Positions 1 through 5,912 of a stretch of 14,027 nucleotides of DNA are shown piece after piece (the stretch's first letter is position 1; every line of letters starts with the position of its first letter). This DNA is from Dialister sp. UBA734 (GTDB lineage Bacteria; Bacillota; Negativicutes; Veillonellales; Dialisteraceae): contig DBLC01000141.1 of assembly GCA_002297935.1 (NCBI GenBank), positions 699 to 14,725 of the forward strand. Reading direction: 5' to 3'. The notes under the pieces are model-generated. The model was given only the letters and a program-made list of their open reading frames with translations. It searched no databases and was not told the DNA's origin. A program made the translations under genes and the position numbers.

Positions 1-13
1 TCCTATGAACCCC

Positions 14-130
14 CACGCTAGATCGGCGACAGCGCTTTGCCGGTCTCATTCCGCAGAATGAGGGGTGCTCTGGGTCTAGTCGCTAGCACGGATGCGGTAT
101 GGAAGTCCTATTATGCCGTGGATTGGGTGA
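14..130. other. Strongly folded segment, unassigned; possible structured RNA
   Basis: The left edge folds into a long nested hairpin. Pairs visible are 17-21 with 83-87, 27-30 with 79-82, 31-35 with 65-69, and a perfect 7-bp stem 45-51 with 56-62 closed by loop CGCA. A T-rich run follows near 139-151. No ORF or recognised RNA family motif was found. I compared it by memory with SRP RNA, RNase P RNA, tmRNA and 5S rRNA and saw no diagnostic core sequence. It may be the end of a structured RNA that starts outside the window, or another palindromic repeat; the strand is unknown. Confidence 0.35.
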
Positions 131-151
131 TACTATGCTTTTTGTGTTTTT

Positions 152-179
152 GTGACTCGTGACTCGTGACTGGTGACTG
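152..179 (+). repeat. Heptamer tandem array (GTGACTC/GTGACTG x4)
   Basis: Four exact 7-base units in tandem: two GTGACTC followed by two GTGACTG. This is the first of many arrays of the same unit in the window. An inverted partner is not obvious within the next 900 bases. Confidence 0.9.
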
Positions 180-180
180 G

Positions 181-394
181 GAAGTCATTCATCGCGTATC
201 ATTTGTCGGTTTGCGAGAAGATTGTGGATATGGTTCTCGCACCATATCCTACCTGATATCAGGTCGAGGGGATGAAGTCTATAAAAGAGATGGTTTCTTT
301 CTCCATCTGCCAGATTTCTTTAAAGAGTTGCGCGCACAATCCAGCTTTGACAGATTCTGAAATGACTCTTTCAGGCCTGGACTTCATGTCCCTC
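181..394. repeat. Non-coding palindromic block
   Basis: This stretch holds an 8-bp perfect stem (226-233 with 242-249) and next to it a 14-base perfect palindrome (251-264). A longer imperfect inverted pair places 265-279 against 379-394. A 64-codon ORF crosses it but starts inside the heptamer array and has no ribosome binding site, so I treat the block as non-coding repeat DNA. Confidence 0.5.
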
Positions 395-615
395 TATCTA
401 TTAACACGGAAAATTGAGGAAAAAAACGAACATTCTCACGTTAGATTTTGATTAATTTTAGTTCGGCGGTGAAAAGCAAGGCATCTGCGGTGTGCAGTTT
501 GCAGTGATCGTCTGCCAACTGCTTACTGTGAGCAGCTTACTTCTCACTTATCCCTCTATCTATATAATCAAAAATTTTACGCAAAAAACGAACATTTCTA
601 TCATTAGAATTTCAT
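389..615. repeat. Imperfect direct repeat pair (389-451 and 551-615)
   Basis: Two copies of about 63-65 bases begin with TCCCTCTATCTAT. They share AAAAAACGAACATT in the middle and end in a similar TTAGA-T-TTT-ATT stretch. About 100 bases lie between them, including degenerate units of the type GCAGTTT/GCAGTGA. No gene is supported here; a 67-codon ORF at 492-695 runs into the adjoining nonamer array and lacks a ribosome binding site. Confidence 0.55.
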
Positions 616-650
616 TGTTTTCTGCTTTCTGCAGTGGCAGTAGCGAAAAG

Positions 651-944
651 GTTGCTCAGGTTACTCAAGTTTCTCAGGCTGCTCAGGTTCCCTGAATGTA
701 CAAATTGATAGTAGCGGTATCATTTCTAGCGTTTATCTCCCCCGTCGGGGGAGAACACAAGAGGGGGCAGCTCTGGCGGTATACTTCGCCATGAACATAA
801 CCAGCCTGCGCGGTGCTATCCGCTCCTAGCGGTAAAAGGGATAGGAAGGGGATTATTAATAGAGGATACGGCTAACGCTTCTTGGCACATTTGAGGCACC
901 TAAGCAACCTGAGAATCCTGAGCAACCTAAGAAACTTGTAACTC
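651..944. repeat. Element bounded by inverted nonamer arrays
   Basis: Positions 651-695 hold five 9-base units (type GTTGCTCAG / GTTACTCAA). Positions 891-944 hold six units of the complementary type (CTGAGCAAC / CTAAGAAAC), so the two arrays can pair. Between them lie a 7-bp GC-rich hairpin (CTCCCCC-GTC-GGGGGAG, 737-753), a GAGGGGGCAG motif and no credible ORF. The G/C-run hairpin resembles repeats often seen in gut Firmicutes, which is a recollection and not a search result. Confidence 0.7.
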
Positions 945-994
945 CCGCGGATTCCATCGAATTGCCTCAGCCGGTTACCATCTTATTCTCGTCA

Positions 995-1023
995 TTGTAT
1001 TTCCCCTTTCTTCATAGTACAAT
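995..1023 (+). promoter_or_regulatory. Putative sigma-70 promoter upstream of the restriction-modification genes
   Basis: TTGTAT (995-1000) and TACAAT (1018-1023) are separated by 17 bases. It lies about 200 bases upstream of the methylase start and points at it. The long leader between them holds a hairpin with a T-run. Confidence 0.5.
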
Positions 1024-1099
1024 GAATAGAATAATTTCGATCTAAAGTAATCGAGCATAAAAGAGTATGCATCACTATGAATGAAAATGGTTTGTAACG

Positions 1100-1201
1100 G
1101 TGACTGGTGACATAGGGAGATAATATGTGTTTCGTTAGGAATATTTGCTAACGTTTTTTCTGAACCCTAGTTACCAGTTCCTAGTCACGAGTCACCAGTC
1201 T
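1100..1201. repeat. Inverted heptamer arrays in the methylase leader
   Basis: A short array GTGACTG-GTGACAT (1100-1113) faces a five-unit inverted array (1167-1201: CTAGTTA, CCAGTTC, CTAGTCA, CGAGTCA, CCAGTCT). The terminator-like hairpin at 1133-1159 lies between the two arms. Confidence 0.8.
1133..1159 (+). terminator. Terminator-like hairpin in the methylase leader
   Basis: CGTTAG (1133-1138) pairs perfectly with CTAACG (1148-1153) and is followed by six T (1154-1159). It lies between the putative promoter at 995-1023 and the methylase start at 1228, so it could attenuate transcription of the cassette. The stem is only 6 bp, so its strength is uncertain. Confidence 0.5.
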
Positions 1202-1227
1202 CTCAATACATTGCAAAGGAGTTAACC

Positions 1228-2067
1228 ATGAAACAACCCTCTATATCCCCGGTGGTGAAATGGGTGGGCGGCAAGCGGCAGTTGTTATCTGCTCTCTTGC
1301 CCTATGTGGAAAAGCAGCACATAGCCACATACATCGAACCTTTTATCGGGGGGGGAGCGCTCTTATTGGCGCTGCTGCCGGAAAAGGCGATCATCAATGA
1401 TTACAATGAAGAACTGATCAATGTGTATGAAGTCATTCGAGATGACGCAGAGGCATTGATTCAGAAATTAAAAATCCACGAAGCGAACCACAACCAGGAC
1501 TATTTCTATACCGTCCGCAGCCAGGATAGAAGCGCCGATTTCTCCAGCTTGCCAGCGGTCGATCGGGCGGCTCGGTTTCTCTATCTGAATAAAACCTGCT
1601 ACAATGGCCTTTTCCGTGTCAACGCCAAGGGCCAATTTAACGTGCCTTTTGGAAAATACAAACATCCCAATATTGTCAATGCCGAAGGGCTCACCGCACT
1701 GTCCAAGTATTTCCAAGAAAACCAAGTAGCCATCTATCACCAGGACTACGCAGCCATCCTTGCCAAAGCCAAGCCTGGGGATTTCGTGTACCTGGATCCG
1801 CCCTACATGCCGCTTTCCGTTTCCTCTTCCTTCACCAGCTATACAGACAAAGGCTTTTCTTACGAAGAACAAGTGCGTCTTCGGAATGAATGCAACAAGC
1901 TCCGGGACAAGGGGATTTCTTTCATCCAATCCAATTCCGATTGCGAAGCCATTCGGGCCTTGTACCAAGACTATTCCATTGTCACGGTTCAGGCCGCTCG
2001 GAGCATCAATAGCCAGGCTTCCAAGCGAGGAAAAATCAACGAGGTGCTGATTACCTATGGCATCTGA
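1228..2067 (+). CDS. D12-class DNA adenine (N6) methyltransferase, type II R-M
   Basis: The 279-residue protein transfers a methyl group from S-adenosylmethionine to adenine in DNA, protecting host sites from the partner endonuclease encoded just downstream. Motifs are plain: KWVGGKRQL near residues 11-19 (motif X region), EPFIGGGA at 37-44 (motif I, SAM binding), and the catalytic DPPY at 190-193 (motif IV). Length and motif order match the Dam/DpnM (MethyltransfD12) family. Many members act on GATC, but others such as M.EcoRV or M.FokI do not, so the target site is not decided. AAGGAG at 1216-1221 sits 6 bases before the ATG and supports this start. The gene overlaps the endonuclease gene by 11 bases, implying one transcript with methylase first. 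A solitary Dam-like role is unlikely given the partner. Confidence 0.93.
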   Translation: MKQPSISPVVKWVGGKRQLLSALLPYVEKQHIATYIEPFIGGGALLLALLPEKAIINDYNEELINVYEVIRDDAEALIQKLKIHEANHNQDYFYTVRSQDRSADFSSLPAVDRAARFLYLNKTCYNGLFRVNAKGQFNVPFGKYKHPNIVNAEGLTALSKYFQENQVAIYHQDYAAILAKAKPGDFVYLDPPYMPLSVSSSFTSYTDKGFSYEEQVRLRNECNKLRDKGISFIQSNSDCEAIRALYQDYSIVTVQAARSINSQASKRGKINEVLITYGI

Positions 2068-3370
2068 AATGAGTCAGGAGAAAAAAGCGAATTGGGCGTG
2101 GGAGCAGCTTTTTGATAAATATCACATACAGGAAGAAATACAGCACTATGGGGAGTGTCATATCTTGGCAGAGCAAATCAAGGAGTTTCGCGAACCTCGT
2201 TTGATGGCGAAATGGGATAGCGAGGCTTCCTTGCCAGAAATATTGAAAAAGAATCGAGTGAATATCCTTCCAGTCAGTCGCAAGGAATATGTGCTGAGTG
2301 ATTTCAAATTGTATGAATCGTTGCCTCCTTTTTTAGATACGAAATCACCAATGAAACAGATTCATTTTAAAGAACAGTACGAATCGGTGGACTGTCAGCA
2401 TATTTCTTCTGAATCCAATGCCATCAATGTACTCCTTTTGTCCGATGTATTAGATGATTTTTTAGGTAGTGAAGGAACCGCAGAGACATTCAATGGTCGT
2501 ATGGGGACAGGGGCTTTTGATTTCTTTGTCAATTCTTATGCAGGGGTCAAACGGAGAGTCAGTGTGGAAGGGGCACAGTGTGAAATTGATGGTGGGTTTG
2601 AAAATGATGAAAATGTGATCATTATGGAAGCAAAGAATGTGATTCATCCCGATTTCCATGTGCGACAACTGTATTATCCTTATCGATTGTGGAAAAGTAG
2701 GGTGAAGAAACCGATCCGTTTACTCTTTTCTCAGTATTCCAATCAAATTTTTCGGCTATTTGAATATGCCTTTGCCAATCCAGAGGACTATTCTTCCATA
2801 TATCTTGTTCAGCAGAAAAATTATTCCTTAGAAGATGTACATATCACCAAAGAGGAACTGATAGAAGTTTGGGAGAAAACGCTGGTGGTTACAGATGACC
2901 ATATGGTGGCTCCTACTCCCAAGTCCTATATCCCTTTCATCCAAGCGGATTCGTTGGAACGAGTGATTTCTCTTTTGGAGCATTTGGCAATCCATCCAAT
3001 GGGTACCGGAGACATCGCGCAGTTGATGAATTTCAAAGAGCGACAGTCTGACTACTATTATCATGCAGGGCATTATTTAGGGCTTTTTATCAAAAAAGAG
3101 CAAGCGGTCTATCTGACATCTTTGGGAAGAAAGGTCTATCAGTTGCCCTATAAACAGCGGCAGTTGAAATTGGTATCTCTGATTTTGGAACATCAAATTT
3201 TTCATGATTTCTTTGCTTACGTCATATGTCGAAATCAAATGCCCAGCAGAAAAGAAATCATTGAAAAAATGTTGCAGTATCACGTTTGTAGTGAAAGTGT
3301 AGTCAGCCGCCGGGCTAGTTCTGTTATCAGTTGGCTTCGATGGATCTTTCATTTGACAGAAATAAAATAG
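2057..3370 (+). CDS. Type II restriction endonuclease (PD-ExK)
   Basis: This 437-residue protein is the likely DNA-cutting partner of the preceding adenine methylase. A PD-(D/E)xK active site is visible: D178 in EIDGG, then E191-A-K193 in IIMEAKN. The N-terminal WAWEQLFDKYHI and EFREPRLMAKWD stretches match a family of type II restriction enzymes that I recall as paired with D12 methylases. The C-terminal third (about 300-437) looks like a winged-helix or DNA-binding part, which is inference. Two starts are possible: ATG 2057, overlapping the methylase stop, with GAGGTG upstream, or ATG 2069 just after it. The gene is visibly richer in A/T than its neighbours, a common sign of transfer. The cut site cannot be read from the sequence. 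Confidence 0.85.
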   Translation: MASEMSQEKKANWAWEQLFDKYHIQEEIQHYGECHILAEQIKEFREPRLMAKWDSEASLPEILKKNRVNILPVSRKEYVLSDFKLYESLPPFLDTKSPMKQIHFKEQYESVDCQHISSESNAINVLLLSDVLDDFLGSEGTAETFNGRMGTGAFDFFVNSYAGVKRRVSVEGAQCEIDGGFENDENVIIMEAKNVIHPDFHVRQLYYPYRLWKSRVKKPIRLLFSQYSNQIFRLFEYAFANPEDYSSIYLVQQKNYSLEDVHITKEELIEVWEKTLVVTDDHMVAPTPKSYIPFIQADSLERVISLLEHLAIHPMGTGDIAQLMNFKERQSDYYYHAGHYLGLFIKKEQAVYLTSLGRKVYQLPYKQRQLKLVSLILEHQIFHDFFAYVICRNQMPSRKEIIEKMLQYHVCSESVVSRRASSVISWLRWIFHLTEIK

Positions 3371-3392
3371 ATAGAAAAGAAAAACCTAGGGC

Positions 3393-3441
3393 CTAGTTAC
3401 TAATCACCAGTCACTAGTCACCAGTCCCCAGTCACCAATCA
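3393..3441 (-). repeat. Heptamer array downstream of the endonuclease gene
   Basis: Seven tandem units of the type CTAGTCA/CCAGTCA/CCAATCA run without a gap. They have the same orientation as the array at 1167-1201, so the R-M genes lie between two direct arrays. No inverted partner was seen nearby. Confidence 0.9.
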
Positions 3442-3502
3442 TGACCAAATGCGATACACCCCGCCCCACCCTATGCCAAACTGACATAATGAGAAAAGGT
3501 TC

Positions 3503-3532
3503 TTGACGAATAGGGGAGCCATCCTGTATACT
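3503..3532 (+). promoter_or_regulatory. Promoter of the T-box leader
   Basis: TTGACG (3503-3508) and TATACT (3527-3532) are spaced by 18 bases. The predicted transcript start near 3539 lies just before the T-box stem I. Confidence 0.75.
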
Positions 3533-3540
3533 ACGTTCAA

Positions 3541-3770
3541 CTTCAAAACAAGCGATGACTCAGGATTAAGTTTCAGACCAATGTCATAGAGAGCCGACGT
3601 ATGGTGAAAGTCGGTACGGAGGATGAGACGTGTCACCTGATAGCACCGGGTTGAACCAAGTAGGTCCGGCGGAGCTCTCCGTTATAGAGAAGAAATGCTA
3701 AAAGTTACAAATGCAGGGTGGTACAGCGCCAAGGCGCCCTTGTCCGATGGTTCGGTCATGGGCTTTTTTT
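3541..3770 (+). promoter_or_regulatory. T-box leader, complete; probable Val (GUC) specifier
   Basis: This is a tRNA-sensing leader that lets transcription continue when a specific tRNA is uncharged. The T-box AGGGTGGTACAGCG is at 3715-3728, preceded by CCGTTATAGAGA, usual in this class. Stem I runs from about 3554 to 3640. Its distal part is AGAGAG plus CCGAC (3594-3598) with GTCGG (3610-3614), and a lower helix pairs TCAGG (3560-3564) with CCTGA (3636-3640). That places GTC at 3632-3634, followed by ACC as in the consensus, as the specifier, suggesting tRNA-Val. The UGGU of the T-box expects discriminator A, consistent with Val and excluding Trp, Gly, Asp or Thr. The specifier is a by-eye reading; ATG at 3624-3626 (Met) is an alternative. 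Confidence 0.85.
3736..3770 (+). terminator. T-box 1 intrinsic terminator
   Basis: A stem of about 11-12 bp with two U-U mismatches (3736-3747 with 3752-3763) is followed by a run of seven T (3764-3770). It overlaps the 3' side of the T-box antiterminator, as expected for a transcriptional T-box switch. Confidence 0.85.
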
Positions 3771-3784
3771 ATTGCCTGTTAGAT

Positions 3785-3882
3785 GTAACTCAAGTTTATC
3801 CGGTTATTTATCTGTGTTGATACTATCCATAGAATATCAGAGAAACCTGAGTAACCTAAGAAACCTGAGTAACCTGTGCAAC
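3785..3882. repeat. Nonamer array between the two T-boxes
   Basis: Positions 3838-3882 hold five 9-base units (CTGAGTAAC, CTAAGAAAC type). A short degenerate inverted partner (TAACTCAAGTTT) lies at 3786-3797. The array occupies the place where a stem I of the second T-box would be expected. Confidence 0.8.
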
Positions 3883-3889
3883 TTTTAGT

Positions 3890-3964
3890 AAGAAGTAATA
3901 AACCAGAGTGGTACCGCGCCACGCGCCTCTGCACCGATCTTTTTCGGTGCAGAGGCTTTTTATT
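3890..3964 (+). promoter_or_regulatory. Second, truncated T-box (antiterminator module only)
   Basis: GAGTGGTACCGCG at 3906-3918 is a canonical T-box sequence and is followed by a strong terminator. Only about 135 bases separate it from the first terminator, and most of that is nonamer repeat, with no visible stem I or specifier loop. It may be a remnant of a tandem T-box, or a module that relies on the first stem I. UGGU again predicts a tRNA with discriminator A. Confidence 0.75.
3925..3964 (+). terminator. T-box 2 intrinsic terminator
   Basis: A perfect stem GCCTCTGCACCGA with its complement (3925-3937 / 3944-3956) has a T-rich loop and is followed by TTTTTATTTT. This is the strongest terminator in the non-coding region. 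Confidence 0.92.
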
Positions 3965-3967
3965 TTG

Positions 3968-4161
3968 AGTGCGTAATGCGAAGTGCGTAGTGCGTAATGA
4001 AGGTGGCGGCGCAGCAAAATTCATATAGCGCCGCAGATTTATATATCATGGAGTTTTATTTCATTACATGCTATACACGCTTTATAAAACGGGGTATTGG
4101 GGCGCCCTATACATTTGATGCGCCCCTTCCACCATTACGCACTACGCACTTCGCATTATTT
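3968..4161. repeat. MITE-like palindromic element with AGTGCGT heptamer arms
   Basis: Left heptamers (AGTGCGT, AATGCGA, AGTGCGT, AGTGCGT, from 3968) and right heptamers (to 4161) form a perfect 25-base inverted repeat, 3975-3999 against 4133-4157. Inside the arms lies a second inverted layer: GGTGGCGGCGC at 4002-4012 and, on the complementary strand, GGTGGAAGGGGCGCATC starting at 4133. Both layers recur around 6772-7043, but there with a different heptamer. No ORF or transposase is present. Confidence 0.85.
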
Positions 4162-4178
4162 AAAAGAGGAGAACAATC

Positions 4179-4295
4179 ATGCTTACCCATATCCATTATC
4201 TGACAGGTCATCGAGTCCCGTGCTGGGGACAATTTTCTTTCGATTTAAACAATAGGCATATAGATATATCACAACAAAGGCGGATACGATCTTAG
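4179..4295 (+). CDS. Possible 38-codon small ORF, unidentified
   Basis: The ATG at 4179 follows AGAGGAG (4164-4170) at a reasonable distance and opens a 38-residue frame beginning MLTHIHYLTGHRVPCWGQ. I do not recognise it, and no membrane segment or signal is clear. It lies downstream of the T-boxes and upstream of the binding-protein gene, so it could be a leader peptide, a remnant of a gene once under T-box control, or chance. Its TAG stop (4293-4295) touches the first unit of the next heptamer array. The ribosome site is the only real support. Confidence 0.3.
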   Translation: MLTHIHYLTGHRVPCWGQFSFDLNNRHIDISQQRRIRS

Positions 4296-4395
4296 GGATT
4301 AGTAGCTAGGGATTAGGAATTAGGAAAATCTGCAGATGAAAACTAACGGTAGTAGGAACCTGAGAAACTTTAGTAACCTAAGCATCCTGAGCAAC
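4295..4395 (+). repeat. Mixed heptamer (GGGATTA) and nonamer (TGAGCAACC) arrays
   Basis: Five heptamers (GGGATTA, GTAGCTA, GGGATTA, GGAATTA, GGAAAAT) fill 4295-4329. After 21 bases come five nonamers at 4351-4395 (GTAGGAACC, TGAGAAACT, TTAGTAACC, TAAGCATCC, TGAGCAACC). Both arrays lie in the leader just before the binding-protein gene. Confidence 0.85.
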
Positions 4396-4434
4396 CTTTA
4401 AAAACATCCGCCTCGTACCTTCAGGAGGCAAATA

Positions 4435-5592
4435 ATGAATACAAGAAAAATGATCAAAACTATCGGCATGGCAGCAATTATTGGTTCTATGGCATTCGGA
4501 CTGGCAGGATGCGGCGGGAAGTCTGCTTCTTCTGTATCTTCCGGAGCACCGGGGGCAGCGAAGATTGGCTTCATTGCGGCCCTGTCCGGCGGTGCCGCTG
4601 CCTATGGATTGGGACAGCAGGAAGGCACTATGCTGGCTGTAGAAGAAATCAATGCGAAAGGGGATTTCAAAATCGATTTGGAAACCATTGATACCAAAGG
4701 CTCCACCCAGCAGGCCATCAGTGCAGCACAGAAATTGATCAATAACAAATCCTCTATTGTGATTGGACCGACTTTGTCCGGAGAAATGAAATCTGCCGGC
4801 CCGATTCTGCAGAAAGCCCAGATGCCTACTTTGGGCACTGCCGTGACCGCCGAAGGCATCACCGACATCGGGGATTATATTTTCAGAAATGCCAGCCCCG
4901 AATCGGCCAACATCCCCCAGACAGTCAAGAAAACTCACAAACTGCTGGGCTATAAAAATTGCGTCATCTTGTATTCAAACAACAATGAACACCAGGTATC
5001 GGCTTATAAAGTATTTGAACGGACTCTGAAGGAAGAAGGAGTCGATATCCTGGCGACCGAAACCTTTGCTGATGGGGACCACGACTTTGCGGCCCAGGTC
5101 ACCAAGATTCATGACCTGAAACCGGACTGCGTCATCATTGCCGGTTACTACCAGGAAGGGGCTCTCATTCTCCGCAAAATGAGAGAAATGGGTATGAACC
5201 AGCCGGTTCTGGGGGATAACGGTTTTGTATCTCCTCGCCTGATGGAACAGGCCGGCGCCGCAGCAGACAATGTATATGCCTCTGCGATGTGGTCGGAACA
5301 TAAAAACAGTGAACGGACCAAAGCATTTGTAGAAAATTTCACCAAGAAATACGGTCATGCACCAGACCAGTTCTCCGCTGGTGCCTATGACGGCGTATAT
5401 ATTGCCATGGAAGCCATGAAGAAAGCCGGCACTACTACGGACCATAAGAAAATCAGAGACGCCATGGCAGAAATCAAAGACTTCCACGGCGTATGCGGCG
5501 ACCTCACCTTCGATGCGAAACGAGACCCTGTAGTAGACCTGGTTCTCCTGAAAGTAGAAAATGGGCAGTTTACGGAAGTAGCGACGAAATAA
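4435..5592 (+). CDS. Branched-chain amino acid-type ABC substrate-binding lipoprotein
   Basis: The 385-residue protein has a lipoprotein signal: basic N-terminus, hydrophobic stretch, and lipobox L-A-G-C with the lipidated Cys at 26. After a Ser/Ala/Gly-rich linker comes a periplasmic-binding fold of the LivJ/Peripla_BP_6 type, beginning IGFIAALSGGAAAYG (44-58) and carrying IGPTLSGEMKSAGPILQKAQ (110-129) and DNGFVSPRLM further on. The protein should bind an amino acid outside the membrane and hand it to a LivHMGF permease. AGGAGG at 4423-4428 supports the start. No permease or ATPase gene is adjacent, so it is an orphan subunit. The upstream T-boxes, one with a probable Val specifier, are the likely control, although 470 bases of repeat separate them. 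Ligand assignment is by family only. Confidence 0.88.
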   Translation: MNTRKMIKTIGMAAIIGSMAFGLAGCGGKSASSVSSGAPGAAKIGFIAALSGGAAAYGLGQQEGTMLAVEEINAKGDFKIDLETIDTKGSTQQAISAAQKLINNKSSIVIGPTLSGEMKSAGPILQKAQMPTLGTAVTAEGITDIGDYIFRNASPESANIPQTVKKTHKLLGYKNCVILYSNNNEHQVSAYKVFERTLKEEGVDILATETFADGDHDFAAQVTKIHDLKPDCVIIAGYYQEGALILRKMREMGMNQPVLGDNGFVSPRLMEQAGAAADNVYASAMWSEHKNSERTKAFVENFTKKYGHAPDQFSAGAYDGVYIAMEAMKKAGTTTDHKKIRDAMAEIKDFHGVCGDLTFDAKRDPVVDLVLLKVENGQFTEVATK

Positions 5593-5675
5593 TGAGAAAT
5601 TAGGAATGAGCAATGAGGAATGAAGGTGGCGGCACATAAAAATTTAGAAGTGCTGCAAATATATAAGTAGGATGT
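5591..5675. repeat. Half copy of the palindromic element with AATGAGG heptamers
   Basis: Five heptamers AATGAGA, AATTAGG, AATGAGC, AATGAGG, AATGAAG (5591-5625) lead into GTGGCGGCACATAAA, which matches one core arm of the elements at 3968-4161 and 6742-7080. The matching inverted half is missing, so this is a truncated copy. The TAA stop of the binding-protein gene (5590-5592) overlaps its first unit. Confidence 0.75.
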
Positions 5676-5690
5676 CATTGGCGGTTATAT

Positions 5691-5772
5691 AAAAGGGTGA
5701 CTAGTGACTGGTGACTCGTGACTGGGAAAAGATTTACCTAGTCACGAGTCACCAGTCACTAGTCACCCTTTT
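5691..5772. repeat. Very long heptamer hairpin (36-bp stem)
   Basis: Two inverted arrays of GTGACTN units pair over 5691-5726 and 5737-5772. The central 29 bases of each arm (5695-5723 and 5740-5768) are exactly complementary, and the stem has one G-T wobble near its top. The loop is 10 bases. The right arm runs into TTTTT, so it could also terminate transcription from either side of the gap between the lipoprotein and phosphatase genes. Confidence 0.95.
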
Positions 5773-5803
5773 TCTATCCACGTCTTCGGGTGTTTCCTTA
5801 CTA

Positions 5804-5812
5804 TGTTATAAT
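5804..5812 (+). promoter_or_regulatory. Extended -10 promoter of the HAD phosphatase gene
   Basis: TATAAT at 5807-5812 is preceded by TG at 5804-5805, giving an extended -10 (TGnTATAAT). The -35 region is weak, which such promoters tolerate. The leader of about 95 bases contains a heptamer array. Confidence 0.6.
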
Positions 5813-5835
5813 GAAATATATAATATTGTCATGTT

Positions 5836-5885
5836 AATGACTAGTGACTCATCTACCAGTCACCAGTCACTAGTCTACCAGTCAC
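5836..5885. repeat. Heptamer arrays in the 5' leader of the phosphatase gene
   Basis: Two GTGACT-type units (5836-5849) face a series of CAGTCAC units up to 5885, including one 8-base unit (TAGTCTAC). The array ends 10 bases before the AAGGAG at 5896-5901, so a hairpin would lie just before the ribosome site. Confidence 0.85.
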
Positions 5886-5912
5886 TAATTTCCGGAAGGA
5901 GCACACAGAGTC

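Noticed and set aside
251..264. GATATC palindrome as target of the restriction system
   Set aside because: The D12 methylase family includes M.EcoRV, but one site in a repeat gives no evidence of specificity.
166..360. 64-codon ORF on the + strand
   Set aside because: It starts inside a heptamer array, has no ribosome binding site, and crosses an 8-bp hairpin and a 14-base palindrome.
427..434. CGAACATT as a LexA or PurR operator
   Set aside because: Only half of either operator is present, with no paired half-site and no suitable gene downstream.
492..695. 67-codon ORF on the + strand
   Set aside because: Its end is translated nonamer repeat and its middle is a direct-repeat copy; no start signal.
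3624..3626. ATG (Met) as the T-box specifier
   Set aside because: Possible, but the helix TCAGG/CCTGA places GUC followed by ACC in the usual specifier position, which also suits the downstream gene.
3968..4161. Insertion sequence
   Set aside because: Good terminal inverted repeats, but no transposase or ORF inside; best described as MITE-like.
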